Shown here in pieces: positions 17,744-26,019 of a stretch of 64,000 bases of DNA. The DNA is from DATJGR01 sp963780795. GTDB taxonomy: Bacteria > Pseudomonadota > Gammaproteobacteria > Pseudomonadales > Azotimanducaceae. The position numbers and the translations under genes were made by a program. Location: positions 310,001 through 374,000 of the forward strand of contig CAWADH010000013.1 in the NCBI GenBank assembly GCA_963780795.1. The letters run 5' to 3'. A model generated the notes under the pieces. The model had not been told where the DNA came from and searched no databases. It saw only the letters and a program-made list of their open reading frames with translations. How positions within the stretch are numbered: position 1 is the stretch's first letter; each line of letters begins with the position of its first letter.

Positions 17744-18376
17744 GTGAAAAAAGAGAGGGGCAGCGGCCCAAGTTCATTGCTTCGTGATCTGTTCTGGATC
17801 GCTCACGATGATTTCGGCACGATCACGATACAGCTCGATCATACCCGACACGCAGATCGACGAGCCCTGGAGGCTCTCTGGAGCATAGGTAGACGAACTG
17901 CGATCGGAGCCCCAGATCACCATCTGGCCGTGGTGATGGATCTGTATTCTCGTGCGGTCGTTGGTTGGTCGATGAACCGGCGGATGACCCAGCAGCTGAT
18001 CGCTGACGCGTTGACGATGGCGCTGTTCCGGCGAGCCTTCCCGAAGGGCACGATCATTCACTCGGATCGCGGCAGCCAGTACTGTGCAACGCGTTACCAG
18101 CAGCTCATCAAGCGCAATGGCTTACGTTGCAGCATGGGTCGCCGGGCGACCTGTTACGACAATGCTGCGATGGAGAGTTTCTTCCATACGCTGAAAGTCG
18201 AACTGGTACATCGGGAACGCTATGCCTCGAGACGTTCGGCGACAGCCAAGATCTTTGAATACATCGAGGTGTACTACAACCGGCAACGCAAGCATTCTGC
18301 GATCGGACATCAGATCCCCATGCTGTTCGAACAGAAACGTCCTTAACCGCGTGTCCGGGAAAACGGGGGAAGATCA
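17744..18376 (+). mobile_element. IS3-family insertion sequence remnant (OrfB C-terminal part)
   Basis: From about 17,915 the frame reads HHLAVVMDLYSRAVVGWSM, FPKGTIIHSDRGSQY, CYDNAAMESFFHTLKVELV and EYIEVYYNRQRKHSAIG, the integrase-core end of an IS3 OrfB transposase; its stop codon is at 18,344. The first catalytic Asp region and OrfA are missing, so it cannot transpose. TGTCCGGGAAAACGGGGGAA, shortly after the stop codon, fits the right terminal repeat of such elements. The TolB/TPR gene frame resumes at 18,377, so the insertion cut that gene. Confidence 0.8.
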
Positions 18377-18640
18377 GTCGACGGAGTGTCGCAGGAGATC
18401 CGCGACAAGGTTGCGCGAACTGGTTTGAAGGTCGTCGGTCGGGCGTCGAGCTTTCAGTTCCGCGGTGTGGACAAGGCAGCCGCGAACGTAGCTGACCGAC
18501 TCAATGCTACCCATGTGCTAGATGGGTCAGTGCGACGAAGCGGGAAGCGGGTCCGCATTTCAGCCGAGCTGGTCGAGTGTGTGTCGGCTACAGCAGTTTG
18601 GTTCGAACGGTTTGATTTCGAACTCTCGGACATATTCGCC

Positions 18641-20026
18641 GGGTCAAGTCTCATTTTTGCTGGAAAATCTGCGACGGGATGCGGTTGTTAGATTGGATGC
18701 CGTTTGTTCCTTGAATGTCTCGTCGAGTTCGTTTCTCAGGTCGGCGATCTGACGCCGTTCGAACTCGTTGATTGAGACCCGTTGCCACGTCTGACTGGCT
18801 CGGATCAGCGATGCGTACATGAGTTTTAGAACAGCGCGTTCGCCGAACGCATGCGGGATGACCTTGGTGCGACGACGCTCTTCGCCGAACAAGCGCTCCA
18901 ACAGGTTCGTGGTCCGGATCGCCCGCCGATGCGCAATCGGCAAACGCAAATGTGCAATGCACGCTTCGAAGTCGTCGAGGAAGCACCGCGTGGCCGACGG
19001 TAGTTCAACCTCGAAGCGTTTGACGAACTCATCGCGCGTCAATCGAGCCAGCGCCGGCGACGAGGCACGATACGCGGCATGTGCCCGGCCCTTCACCTCG
19101 GGCCAGAGTTCGGCGGGTACCTTCGTTTCGAGGTTACGAATACGGTGCGCAAGGCAACGTTGTCGCAGACTCCTGGGGAACACTTCTTCGACCGCGCGGA
19201 TCAGTCCCGGTGCACCGTCCGTGACGGCGAGCACCGGATCGTGTAAGCCTCTCGACTTCAGATCGTGCAGGAACTCTTTGCACGACACCGTATCTTCCTT
19301 CGTCCCCGGCAGCAGGCCGAGCAATACCTTGTTGCCCTGGCTCGTGATGCCCCAGGCCGCCAACACTGCCTCACGCGGTTGTCCCAGATGCAGTCGTTCG
19401 GCGATGCCGTCGATGAACAGGTACACCACGTCGTACTCAGACAAATCCCGGCTGGCGAAGATCTGATAGTCCTCCCACAGTCGTTCCGTCACGATCGACA
19501 CTGCGCTCTTCGACAGTACACAGCGGCCGGCTTGGTCGACGAACGCTGCCTCGATGTCGCGCACCGACAAACCACGCGAGTACATCTCGATCGCGAGCCG
19601 CTCGAGTTCTTCGCTGCGACCGGACAATGCCGACCGCACCGCACTTCGCCAGCCTTCTAATCCACGCACCTGCGGTACCGCATAGTCAATGCGACCTTCC
19701 GCCGTATCGAGCTTGCCGGTTCGATAGCCGTTGCGATGACCCACCGCTTCGCCACGCGCGTAATACTCGCGGCCGAGCTGCTCCTGCACTTCGCCTTCGA
19801 GTGCTTCTTCAATGATCAACTGCGCCGCCAACTTCACCAGATCACTGCGCTCTGCTTTACCCTCGACTCCTGAGATCAGATCTTCGATCCGCTTTCGCGT
19901 CATCGTCGATGCCGGTACTCTCTTCTTCACGGGATGCTCCTTTTGTTGCTCGATTCGAACGCCGCCAAACGTTCAAACCGAAGGATGCATCCCGTCCTTC
20001 ATTTACAGCAAATCTAAGACTTCACC
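18641..20026 (-). mobile_element. IS256-family insertion sequence, complete
   Basis: This 1,386-bp element is flanked by the 8-base direct repeat TATTCGCC (18,633-18,640 and 20,027-20,034), as expected for the family. The imperfect terminal inverted repeats are GGGTCAAGTCTCATTTTTGC on the left and, reverse-complemented, GGTGAAGTCTTAGATTTGC on the right. It holds one intact transposase gene. The exact target duplication and the intact gene argue for recent activity. Confidence 0.92.
18644..19930 (-). CDS. IS256-family (Mutator-type) transposase
   Basis: The 428-residue DDE transposase has its first Asp in VVYLFIDGIAERLHLGQ, the second in VLAVTDGAPGLIRAV, and the Glu in RTTNLLERLFGEERRRTK. RQRCLAHRIRNLETKVP is the conserved Cys/His stretch of the family. 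Length and motif order are normal and no frameshift is seen, so the enzyme is probably active. The gene runs opposite to the TolB/TPR gene it interrupts. Confidence 0.95.
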   Translation of the reverse strand: MKKRVPASTMTRKRIEDLISGVEGKAERSDLVKLAAQLIIEEALEGEVQEQLGREYYARGEAVGHRNGYRTGKLDTAEGRIDYAVPQVRGLEGWRSAVRSALSGRSEELERLAIEMYSRGLSVRDIEAAFVDQAGRCVLSKSAVSIVTERLWEDYQIFASRDLSEYDVVYLFIDGIAERLHLGQPREAVLAAWGITSQGNKVLLGLLPGTKEDTVSCKEFLHDLKSRGLHDPVLAVTDGAPGLIRAVEEVFPRSLRQRCLAHRIRNLETKVPAELWPEVKGRAHAAYRASSPALARLTRDEFVKRFEVELPSATRCFLDDFEACIAHLRLPIAHRRAIRTTNLLERLFGEERRRTKVIPHAFGERAVLKLMYASLIRASQTWQRVSINEFERRQIADLRNELDETFKEQTASNLTTASRRRFSSKNET

Positions 20027-21296
20027 TATTCGCCGTGCAGGACAGAATTGCCGGCGCGGTAGCAACCGCACTTATGGTTGCATTGGCTCCTCGGCGTTCG
20101 GGGAGCGCAACTCGCGATATCGATCCGTCAATCTATGACCTGTACTTGCGGGCACGTGCGTTGTCCCCGAAGACCTCGGACATCGAGGACCGCGTTCACC
20201 GCGCTCGGGCGCGGTTGGAGATGTTTGAGCGAGTCGTTGCTGCCGTGCCCGAGTTCTCTGGGGGCTGGGCGGAACTTGCCCGTCAGCGTGCTCAATGCAT
20301 TTGTCGCTTTGACCGCGATCGCTTTCCCAGCCTGACGCGTGCGACAGTGTCATGCGCCGCACAGAACGCGCTGGAACTCGATTCGGGTGCGGGAACGGCG
20401 TATTTGGCTCTCAGCGACTTGGTGCCATGGGAGCAGCATCTGGAACGTGAAGCGTTGCATCGAGCGGCGCTCAGCGTTGCATCTAACGATCCCGATGTTC
20501 TAGCGGCGATGAGTCTTCATCTGACGGAGTGCGGCCGCTTGCAAGAGGGATCGGAATTCGCGAAGGGCGCACTGGACCTTGACCCGATGCGGCTACGAAC
20601 GGCTCATTGGTATGCAGGAACGCTGCACTTGTTGGGCAGGTTCGATGAAGCTTCGAAAATGGTCGCGGAGATCTGGGCGCGTTGGCCGGACGCGGGATAT
20701 ATCGCGAACAATGCGATTGCGGCGGCTGCTAGAAGTGCGGACTGGAGCTACTTTGAGGAGTTGGTCGATGCCGCGGATGAGCGTCGGTTCAATAGTAGGG
20801 ACTTTCGAAGTCGTGTTCGGTTTTACCGAAACGTGCGTGCTGCTGACCCTCGATATGCAGAGCGACTCCTTCAGTCTGCAAGGGGGATGCAAGCGCGCAA
20901 TGGAACGCTGCCACTGCATTATTTGACCGCTATCTCACAGCTAGGTTTTGCGGACGAAGCTTTTGAATTGATCGACCAGTCGACCTTCGAAGACAGATTA
21001 CTGATGGCGAACTCGACGGTTAGTTCGGGCGTCATTTTTGGTCGTGAGAACGAAGTCATGAAGTGCGACGTCCGCTTTCTCGGACTCTGCGCGAAGCTCA
21101 GGCTATGCGACTATTGGGTGGAGACAGATCGTTGGCCGGATTGCGCCTGTCAGGTGCCGTACGATTTCAAATCCGAGTGTCTCCGCATGGCGTCGCAGCG
21201 AGGCCGGTAAGGTGGCACGTCTGAGGAAGAGTCCTCGTTCGTCATTTATTTAAGTGCTGCCACGCTAGATCTGTTTTTTTTCGTCGACGAGGGACG

Positions 21297-21362
21297 GTCG
21301 CGGAATTCCGTTTGCAGGTCAGTTCGAATATCCAGGGAAATGATTTCGTGATCTAGCGTGAT
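21297..21362. repeat. Family B repeat, left-half fragment (copy 8)
   Basis: GGAATTCCGTTTGCAGGTCA, TCCAGGGAAATGATTTCGTG and ATCTAGCGTGA correspond to the left extension and start of family B copies 5 and 6. The right arm and the GGGCACC pair are absent. It separates the broken TPR gene from the TIR/hydrolase/cyclase gene. Confidence 0.6.
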
Positions 21363-21425
21363 GCGGTTAACGGTTGCCGGTGCAACACCAGGACTCAGGG
21401 CGTATCGTAAGCCGAGGTGTGGCAA

Positions 21426-23209
21426 ATGGGGGCTACGGCTGTGAGTCACGTCAACGCGCAAACACGCCCCCATCTGTTCGTATGCTACTCGCACGCCGAT
21501 GAAGGTCGCGTGCTTCCGGTCGTGCAATGGTTGCGGCAGAGCGGCGTGCAGACCTGGTTCGACGCCAGCATCCGCGGTGGGGCGGTATGGCGGCGCGAGG
21601 TTGCTGAAGCCCTCAATCGAGCCACACACCTGTTGTTCTTCGTGTCTTCCTCGTCGCTGAGCTCGGATCATTGCGACTCGGAGGTGCAGTACGCGCTCGA
21701 TCATTCGAAGATCGTGATCCCAGTGTTTTTAGACGAAGTGGAGCTGACACCGAGTTTCAGCGTCGCACTTCATCGCGTGCAGGCACTATATGCGTATCGG
21801 TTGTCTACCAACGAGCTTCGATCGCGGTTGTTGGAGTCCATAGCGGCAAAGCCAACATCCCTACCCACAGATGCAGCGTCGAACGACGGCGGAACGCTGT
21901 TCGAAGCGCCCGTTAAGTACGCGAAGAGTGGGGACGTGCATCTCGCGTACCGAGTCTTCGGCGAAGGTCCGCATGACATCGTGCTCGTGCCCGGCACGAT
22001 CTCTCACGTCGAAATTTATTGGGAGTTGCCCATCAACGCCTACATGTTGAAGAGGTTAGCTTCGTTCGCCCGCGTGATCGTCTTCGACAAACGTGGCCAG
22101 GGCCTCTCCGATCGAGTCGCCGACATGACACTCGAGGAGCGCACGGGCGACCTGCGTGCGGTCATGGATGCGGTCGGCTCCAAACAGGCAACCATCTATG
22201 GGTGGTCCGAAGGCGGCCAGATGTGCGTGACCTTTTCGGCCATCTATCCTGAACGAACCGTCGCTCTCGTGCTGTTCGGATGCTTCGCGCAAAGCCGCGC
22301 GCGCGACGGACGACACTGAGAGATTCCTGAAAGACTACGCTTCGCATTGGGGCGAAGGAGTCTCCGTCGCGCACAATGCACCAAGCCGGGTAAACGATGT
22401 AGCCTTCGTGCAGTGGTTTGCGAGGTTCGAGCGGGCCGCGGCGAGTCCAGGTGCCTTGGTAGCTTTGTATCGGGCAAACTATGGCAACGACGTCAGTCAC
22501 CTGCTGCCCTCGATCCACGTACCGACCCTGATCCTACATCGCGTGGGCGATTCCACAGTCCGGGTCGAACAGGGGCGCTATCTGGCCGAGCACATCCCGG
22601 GCGCGAAGTACGTCGAGCTGCCAGGTATCGACCATATGCTGCAGGCTCTCGATCAGGACGTGCTGGACTTCATGCTCGACGAGATCGAGGACTTCGTCAC
22701 CGGCGCTCACCATCGTCCGGAACCGGACCGGGTGCTCACGACGTTGATGTTCGCGAATATCGTGAGGTCTCCTGATCCAGCTGCCGAACTGGGTGACCAA
22801 CGCTGGCTCGATCAGCGCGAGAGCTTCTTCTCGGCGGCCCGCACCGAGTTGGCAGCTTGCCGAGGTCGCGAGGTGGACGCGGGAGCAGATGACGGCATTC
22901 TTGCGTCGTTCGACGGCCCCGCGCGAGCGATCCGCTGTGCGTGCTCGCTGCGCGACAGATTGCGGCCACTTGGAATTCAGCTTCAGGTGGGGCTCCACAC
23001 GGGCGAGTGTGAGGTGCTTCGGCGATCGCCTCGGAGGCATCGCGCTAAGCATCGCGACAGGGATCTCATCGACGGCGGCTGCTGGCGAGATACTCGTTTC
23101 GAGTACGGTCAAGGATCTGGTCGCCGGTTCCGGTCTTCAGTTCGCCGATCGCGGCATGAAAGAGTTGAAGGGGGTGTCCGATGAATGGCGCGTGTTGGTC
23201 GTTCAGTAA
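21426..23209 (+). pseudogene. TIR / alpha-beta-hydrolase / class III cyclase fusion, two frameshifts
   Basis: The first domain is TIR (HLFVCYSHADEGRVLPVVQW; Glu in HCDSEVQYAL at the catalytic position). An alpha/beta-hydrolase follows (VHLAYRVFGEGPHDIVLVPG, RVIVFDKRGQGLSD, elbow YGWSEGGQM). A frame change near 22,300 leads to the hydrolase end (PTLILHRVGDSTVRVEQGRY, PGIDHMLQ) and a cyclase domain (LTTLMFANIVRSPDPAAELG, FDGPARAIRCACSLRDRL, GLHTGECEVL). A one-base insertion near 23,016 shifts to FGDRLGGIALSI and the end DRGMKELKGVSDEWRVL. In the cyclase the Asp of the usual FTDIV is replaced in FANIV, so catalysis is doubtful even without the shifts. The GTG at 21,417 is an alternative start. 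Confidence 0.75.
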
Positions 23210-23247
23210 GCGCAAATAGTGGCGGCGCTGACACGGTATAGAGGGCC

Positions 23248-23516
23248 ATCAAGCAGTTCAGGACGGGCGTTACTCCGCTCTGATCGAGGTCGTCAGAAAT
23301 CCCGCCCGGAGTTGATGGGATTTCTCCTTGTTTGCTGAGGACGCTTTCGCGACATTACATAGCGGTCTCGGTGACTCAGTGTTGTCGCTGTCGAAAGCCG
23401 GGTTCGTTTGGCGGAGTCAGAATTCGATTTGCACTACTTTTGCACGACGGGCGCGGCCACGGGGCAGTCGAACGTGTAGCAGGATTTCGAAAAGCTAAAT
23501 GAAATCATGACGTTGG
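23248..23516. repeat. Family A repeat, copy 4 (right end, abutting the intact tRNA)
   Basis: It contains the hairpin (23,295-23,325), GAGTCAGAATTCGATTTG, GCACTACTTTTGCAC and AAAAGCTAAATGAAATCATG, then runs without a break into the 3' end of tRNA-Ser. The upstream words GCCATCAAGCA and TCAGAAATCCC match copy 1. This is the element-tRNA junction nearest the chromosome core. The second half of the module is absent because the native tRNA 5' half replaces it. Confidence 0.85.
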
Positions 23517-23604
23517 TGGCGGAGGGGGAGGGATTCGAACCCTCGGGGCGTTGCCGCCCGCTGATTTTCAAGACCAGTGCATTCAACCGCTCTGCCACCC
23601 CTCC
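23517..23604 (-). tRNA. tRNA-Ser (anticodon UGA)
   Basis: Read on the minus strand, GGAGGGG at the 5' end pairs with CCCCTCC before discriminator G and an encoded CCA. The anticodon stem CTGGT/ATCAG closes the loop CTTGAAA, giving anticodon TGA at 23,568-23,570. A long variable arm (GCGGGCGGCAACGCCCCG) identifies the serine type, and the T-arm carries GGTTCGAATCC. The 3' part from the anticodon loop to CCA is the segment copied three times to the left, so this gene is the integration target. Confidence 0.96.
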
Positions 23605-23642
23605 GGTGAGGCGGCGATTATAGGGGAGCGGCGGGAATCAGG

Positions 23643-24668
23643 TCAGCCAAATCCATTCGGGTGGCGAGATTGCCACTTCCAGGCGTCGCGGCACATGTCG
23701 TTCAGATCGAATTCTGCGATCCAACCGAGTTCCCGATGCGCTTTCGCCGTATCGGCATAGCACTCGGCGATGTCGCCGGGTCGCCGCTCCACGACTCGAT
23801 ACGGAATCGTCCGCCCTGACGCTTCTTCGAAGGCGCGCAGCGCCTCGAGCACCGATGTACCCTGGCCCGTACCAAGGTTGTGCACGGCCAACTTTGGTCG
23901 ATCGGCGAGGAATTTCAACGCTGCGAGATGGCCGCGAGCCAGGTCGACAACGTGAATGTAGTCGCGCACGCCGGTACCGTCACGCGTCGCATAATCGTTT
24001 CCAAACACGCGCAAGTACGGGTGATGCCCAACCGCGACCTGAGCAATGTACGGCAGCAGGTTGTTCGGTGTGCCGCGCGGATCTTCGCCGAGTTCTCCGC
24101 TTGCATGCGCGCCTACGGGATTGAAATACCGCAGCAGGGAGATTCGCCACTCGGGGTCGGACGCATACACGTCGCGCAACATCTCTTCGATCACCAGCTT
24201 CGAACGCCCATAAGGGTTGGTCGCAGAAGTTGGTAGATCTTCGGTTGCCGGAATCTTCGCCGGGTTGCCGTATACCGTTGCGGAAGAACTGAACACCAGT
24301 GTCTTGACCCCGTGCGCCTTCATGGCGTTGATCAGGTGCACGGTTCCCATGACATTGTTTTCGTAGTACAGCAACGGCTTCGCAACCGACTCGCCCACGG
24401 CCTTAAGTCCGCCGAAGTGGATGACTGCATCGAAGCGATTTGCCGTAAACAGCCGGTCGAGGCAACTCGCATCGCGTAGATCGCCTTCGACGAACTCCAC
24501 CGGACGATTCGTGATCCGGCGAACCGCGTCGAGCGACTTCGTGCTGCTGTTGGATAGATTGTCGAGCACCACGATCGAATGCCCGCTATTCAACAATTCG
24601 ATGCACGTGTGGCTGCCGACGAAGCCGGCGCCTCCAGTCACGAGAAGGTGAGGGTGGTCACTCGCCAT
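23643..24668 (-). CDS. galE: UDP-glucose 4-epimerase GalE
   Basis: GalE interconverts UDP-glucose and UDP-galactose for polysaccharide synthesis. The extended short-chain dehydrogenase fold has the NAD loop VTGGAGFVGSH at the N-terminus, SSSATVYG holding the catalytic Ser/Thr, and the YGRSK catalytic Tyr/Lys pair. The length of 341 residues is normal. The start overlaps the prsR stop region by 11 bases, so the two are translated from one message. It is the first core gene next to the tRNA integration site. Confidence 0.95.
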   Translation of the reverse strand: MASDHPHLLVTGGAGFVGSHTCIELLNSGHSIVVLDNLSNSSTKSLDAVRRITNRPVEFVEGDLRDASCLDRLFTANRFDAVIHFGGLKAVGESVAKPLLYYENNVMGTVHLINAMKAHGVKTLVFSSSATVYGNPAKIPATEDLPTSATNPYGRSKLVIEEMLRDVYASDPEWRISLLRYFNPVGAHASGELGEDPRGTPNNLLPYIAQVAVGHHPYLRVFGNDYATRDGTGVRDYIHVVDLARGHLAALKFLADRPKLAVHNLGTGQGTSVLEALRAFEEASGRTIPYRVVERRPGDIAECYADTAKAHRELGWIAEFDLNDMCRDAWKWQSRHPNGFG

Positions 24669-26019
24669 GATGGTCGATGCGGAACTTTTCCAGCAGGCTG
24701 TACAGCGTGGGTCGCGAAATTCCGAGCAGCCGCGATGCCTGGGCCAGATTGTTATCAGCTCGGGCCAGCGCGCGCGTAACCGTTTTCAACTCCGCTTCGT
24801 CGCGTACCTGCTTGAGGTTGAGCGGAAAGGTATCGTCTGCCTCTGCGCCGGTAGTGAGATCGAGATCGCGTGCTGAGATCTGTTGCGCGTCGGCCATGAT
24901 GCTTGCGCGTTTCACGCGATTCTCGAGTTCGCGAACATTGCCGGGCCAGTTCCAGGTATTGAGCGCCGATAGCGCATCGTCAGAGATGCGCAGCTTTCTG
25001 TCCGGCGCAAAACGCTGAAGAAACACGTGTGCAAGCAACACTGCGTCTCCCTCGCGATCGCGCAGAGGCGGAACATTGACGCTGATTTCCGCAAGCCGGA
25101 AGTAGAGATCTTCTCGGAAAGTCTTGGTTGCCAACATTTCGTCAATGGGGCGATGGGTGGCGCATACCACCCGTACGTCGACGTCGATGAGTGTATGACC
25201 GCCAACGCGCTCCAATGAGCGTTCCTGCAGGAATCGCAGGATCTTGGATTGCAGTGGGAGTGGCATGTCGCCGATTTCGTCGAGGAACAGCGTGCCGCCG
25301 TTTGCCATCTCGATGCGGCCGAGTTTGCGCGCGACGGCGCCCGTGAAGGCGCCTTTCTCGTAACCGAACAACTCGCTTTCGAGCAGGTTCTCGGGAATGG
25401 CTGCACAGTTAATGGCCACGAACGGCTGCTCGCGGCGCGTGCTGAGATCGTGGATGGCGCGCGCAACGAGTTCTTTGCCGGTACCGGTTTCGCCTAGCAC
25501 CAGAACACTCGCATCGGTTGGCGCGACTCGCTCCACGAGACGACAGAGATCCCGCATGCTCTTGCTGCCGGAGATGATGCCTGCCAGCGATGCGGGCTCC
25601 TGCGCGGCCACTAGGCGCCGGTTTTCCTCTTCAAGGTCGGCCAGACGGTATGCGCGTTCGACCACGAACCGGAGCGTGTCTGCATCGATTGGTTTCTGAT
25701 AGAAGTCGTATGCGCCTTCTGCCACCGCACGCACGGCGTGCTCGCGCTCCTCGCGACCCGTCACGACGATGATCTTGCAGTCGGGCAACAGCGAACGGAT
25801 CGACTTCAGAATACCGAATCCGATCTTGCTGCCACCGGGGTCGGGCGGCAGACCGAGGTCCAAAGTCACTACCTGCGGGGGATTGCGCCGAACTGCAGCG
25901 ATTGCTTCGGACTCGTTGGCCGCCACCGCAATCTGCATCTGGTCGTCGGCAAAGCACCAGCGCATCTGACTTTGCAGCCCGGGGTCATCTTCGATGATGA
26001 GCAAGTGTCGTTGGTTCAC
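24658..26019 (-). CDS. prsR: PEP-CTERM-box response regulator PrsR
   Basis: An NtrC-type regulator of 453 residues. The receiver domain has its acidic pocket at IIEDD and phosphoacceptor Asp54 in VVTLDLGLPPDP. The sigma-54 AAA+ domain (about 150-385) has the Walker A GETGTGKE, the sigma-54-contact loop GAFTGA and the Walker B-like GTLFLDEIGD. A Fis-type helix-turn-helix closes the protein (ASRLLGISRPTLYSLLEKF). With the adjacent kinase PrsK this is the pair known to control PEP-CTERM protein genes through RpoN. prsK ends 4 bases inside its start. Confidence 0.93.
   Translation of the reverse strand: MNQRHLLIIEDDPGLQSQMRWCFADDQMQIAVAANESEAIAAVRRNPPQVVTLDLGLPPDPGGSKIGFGILKSIRSLLPDCKIIVVTGREEREHAVRAVAEGAYDFYQKPIDADTLRFVVERAYRLADLEEENRRLVAAQEPASLAGIISGSKSMRDLCRLVERVAPTDASVLVLGETGTGKELVARAIHDLSTRREQPFVAINCAAIPENLLESELFGYEKGAFTGAVARKLGRIEMANGGTLFLDEIGDMPLPLQSKILRFLQERSLERVGGHTLIDVDVRVVCATHRPIDEMLATKTFREDLYFRLAEISVNVPPLRDREGDAVLLAHVFLQRFAPDRKLRISDDALSALNTWNWPGNVRELENRVKRASIMADAQQISARDLDLTTGAEADDTFPLNLKQVRDEAELKTVTRALARADNNLAQASRLLGISRPTLYSLLEKFRIDHHGE

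Larger units (their letters stand above)
18377..21210 (+). pseudogene. TolB-like/TPR protein gene, 5'-truncated by IS3 and split by IS256
   Basis: The TolB-like domain starts mid-way (VDGVSQEIRDKVARTGL, VLDGSVRRSGKRVRI, VWFERFDFELSDIFA). It is cut at 18,640 by an IS256 element and resumes at 20,035 (VQDRIAGAVATAL). TPRs follow, with the tail LCAKLRLCDYWVETDRWPDC and YDFKSEC. Removing the element and one 8-base duplication restores one continuous frame, so this insertion is recent. The missing N-terminus, lost at the IS3 remnant, would by analogy carry a TIR or cyclase domain. It is a paralogue of the TIR/TPR gene at 10,205. Confidence 0.85.

Noticed and set aside
1..23604. Prophage
   Set aside because: No capsid, portal, terminase, tail or lysis gene is recognisable; the cargo is metabolic and signalling genes.
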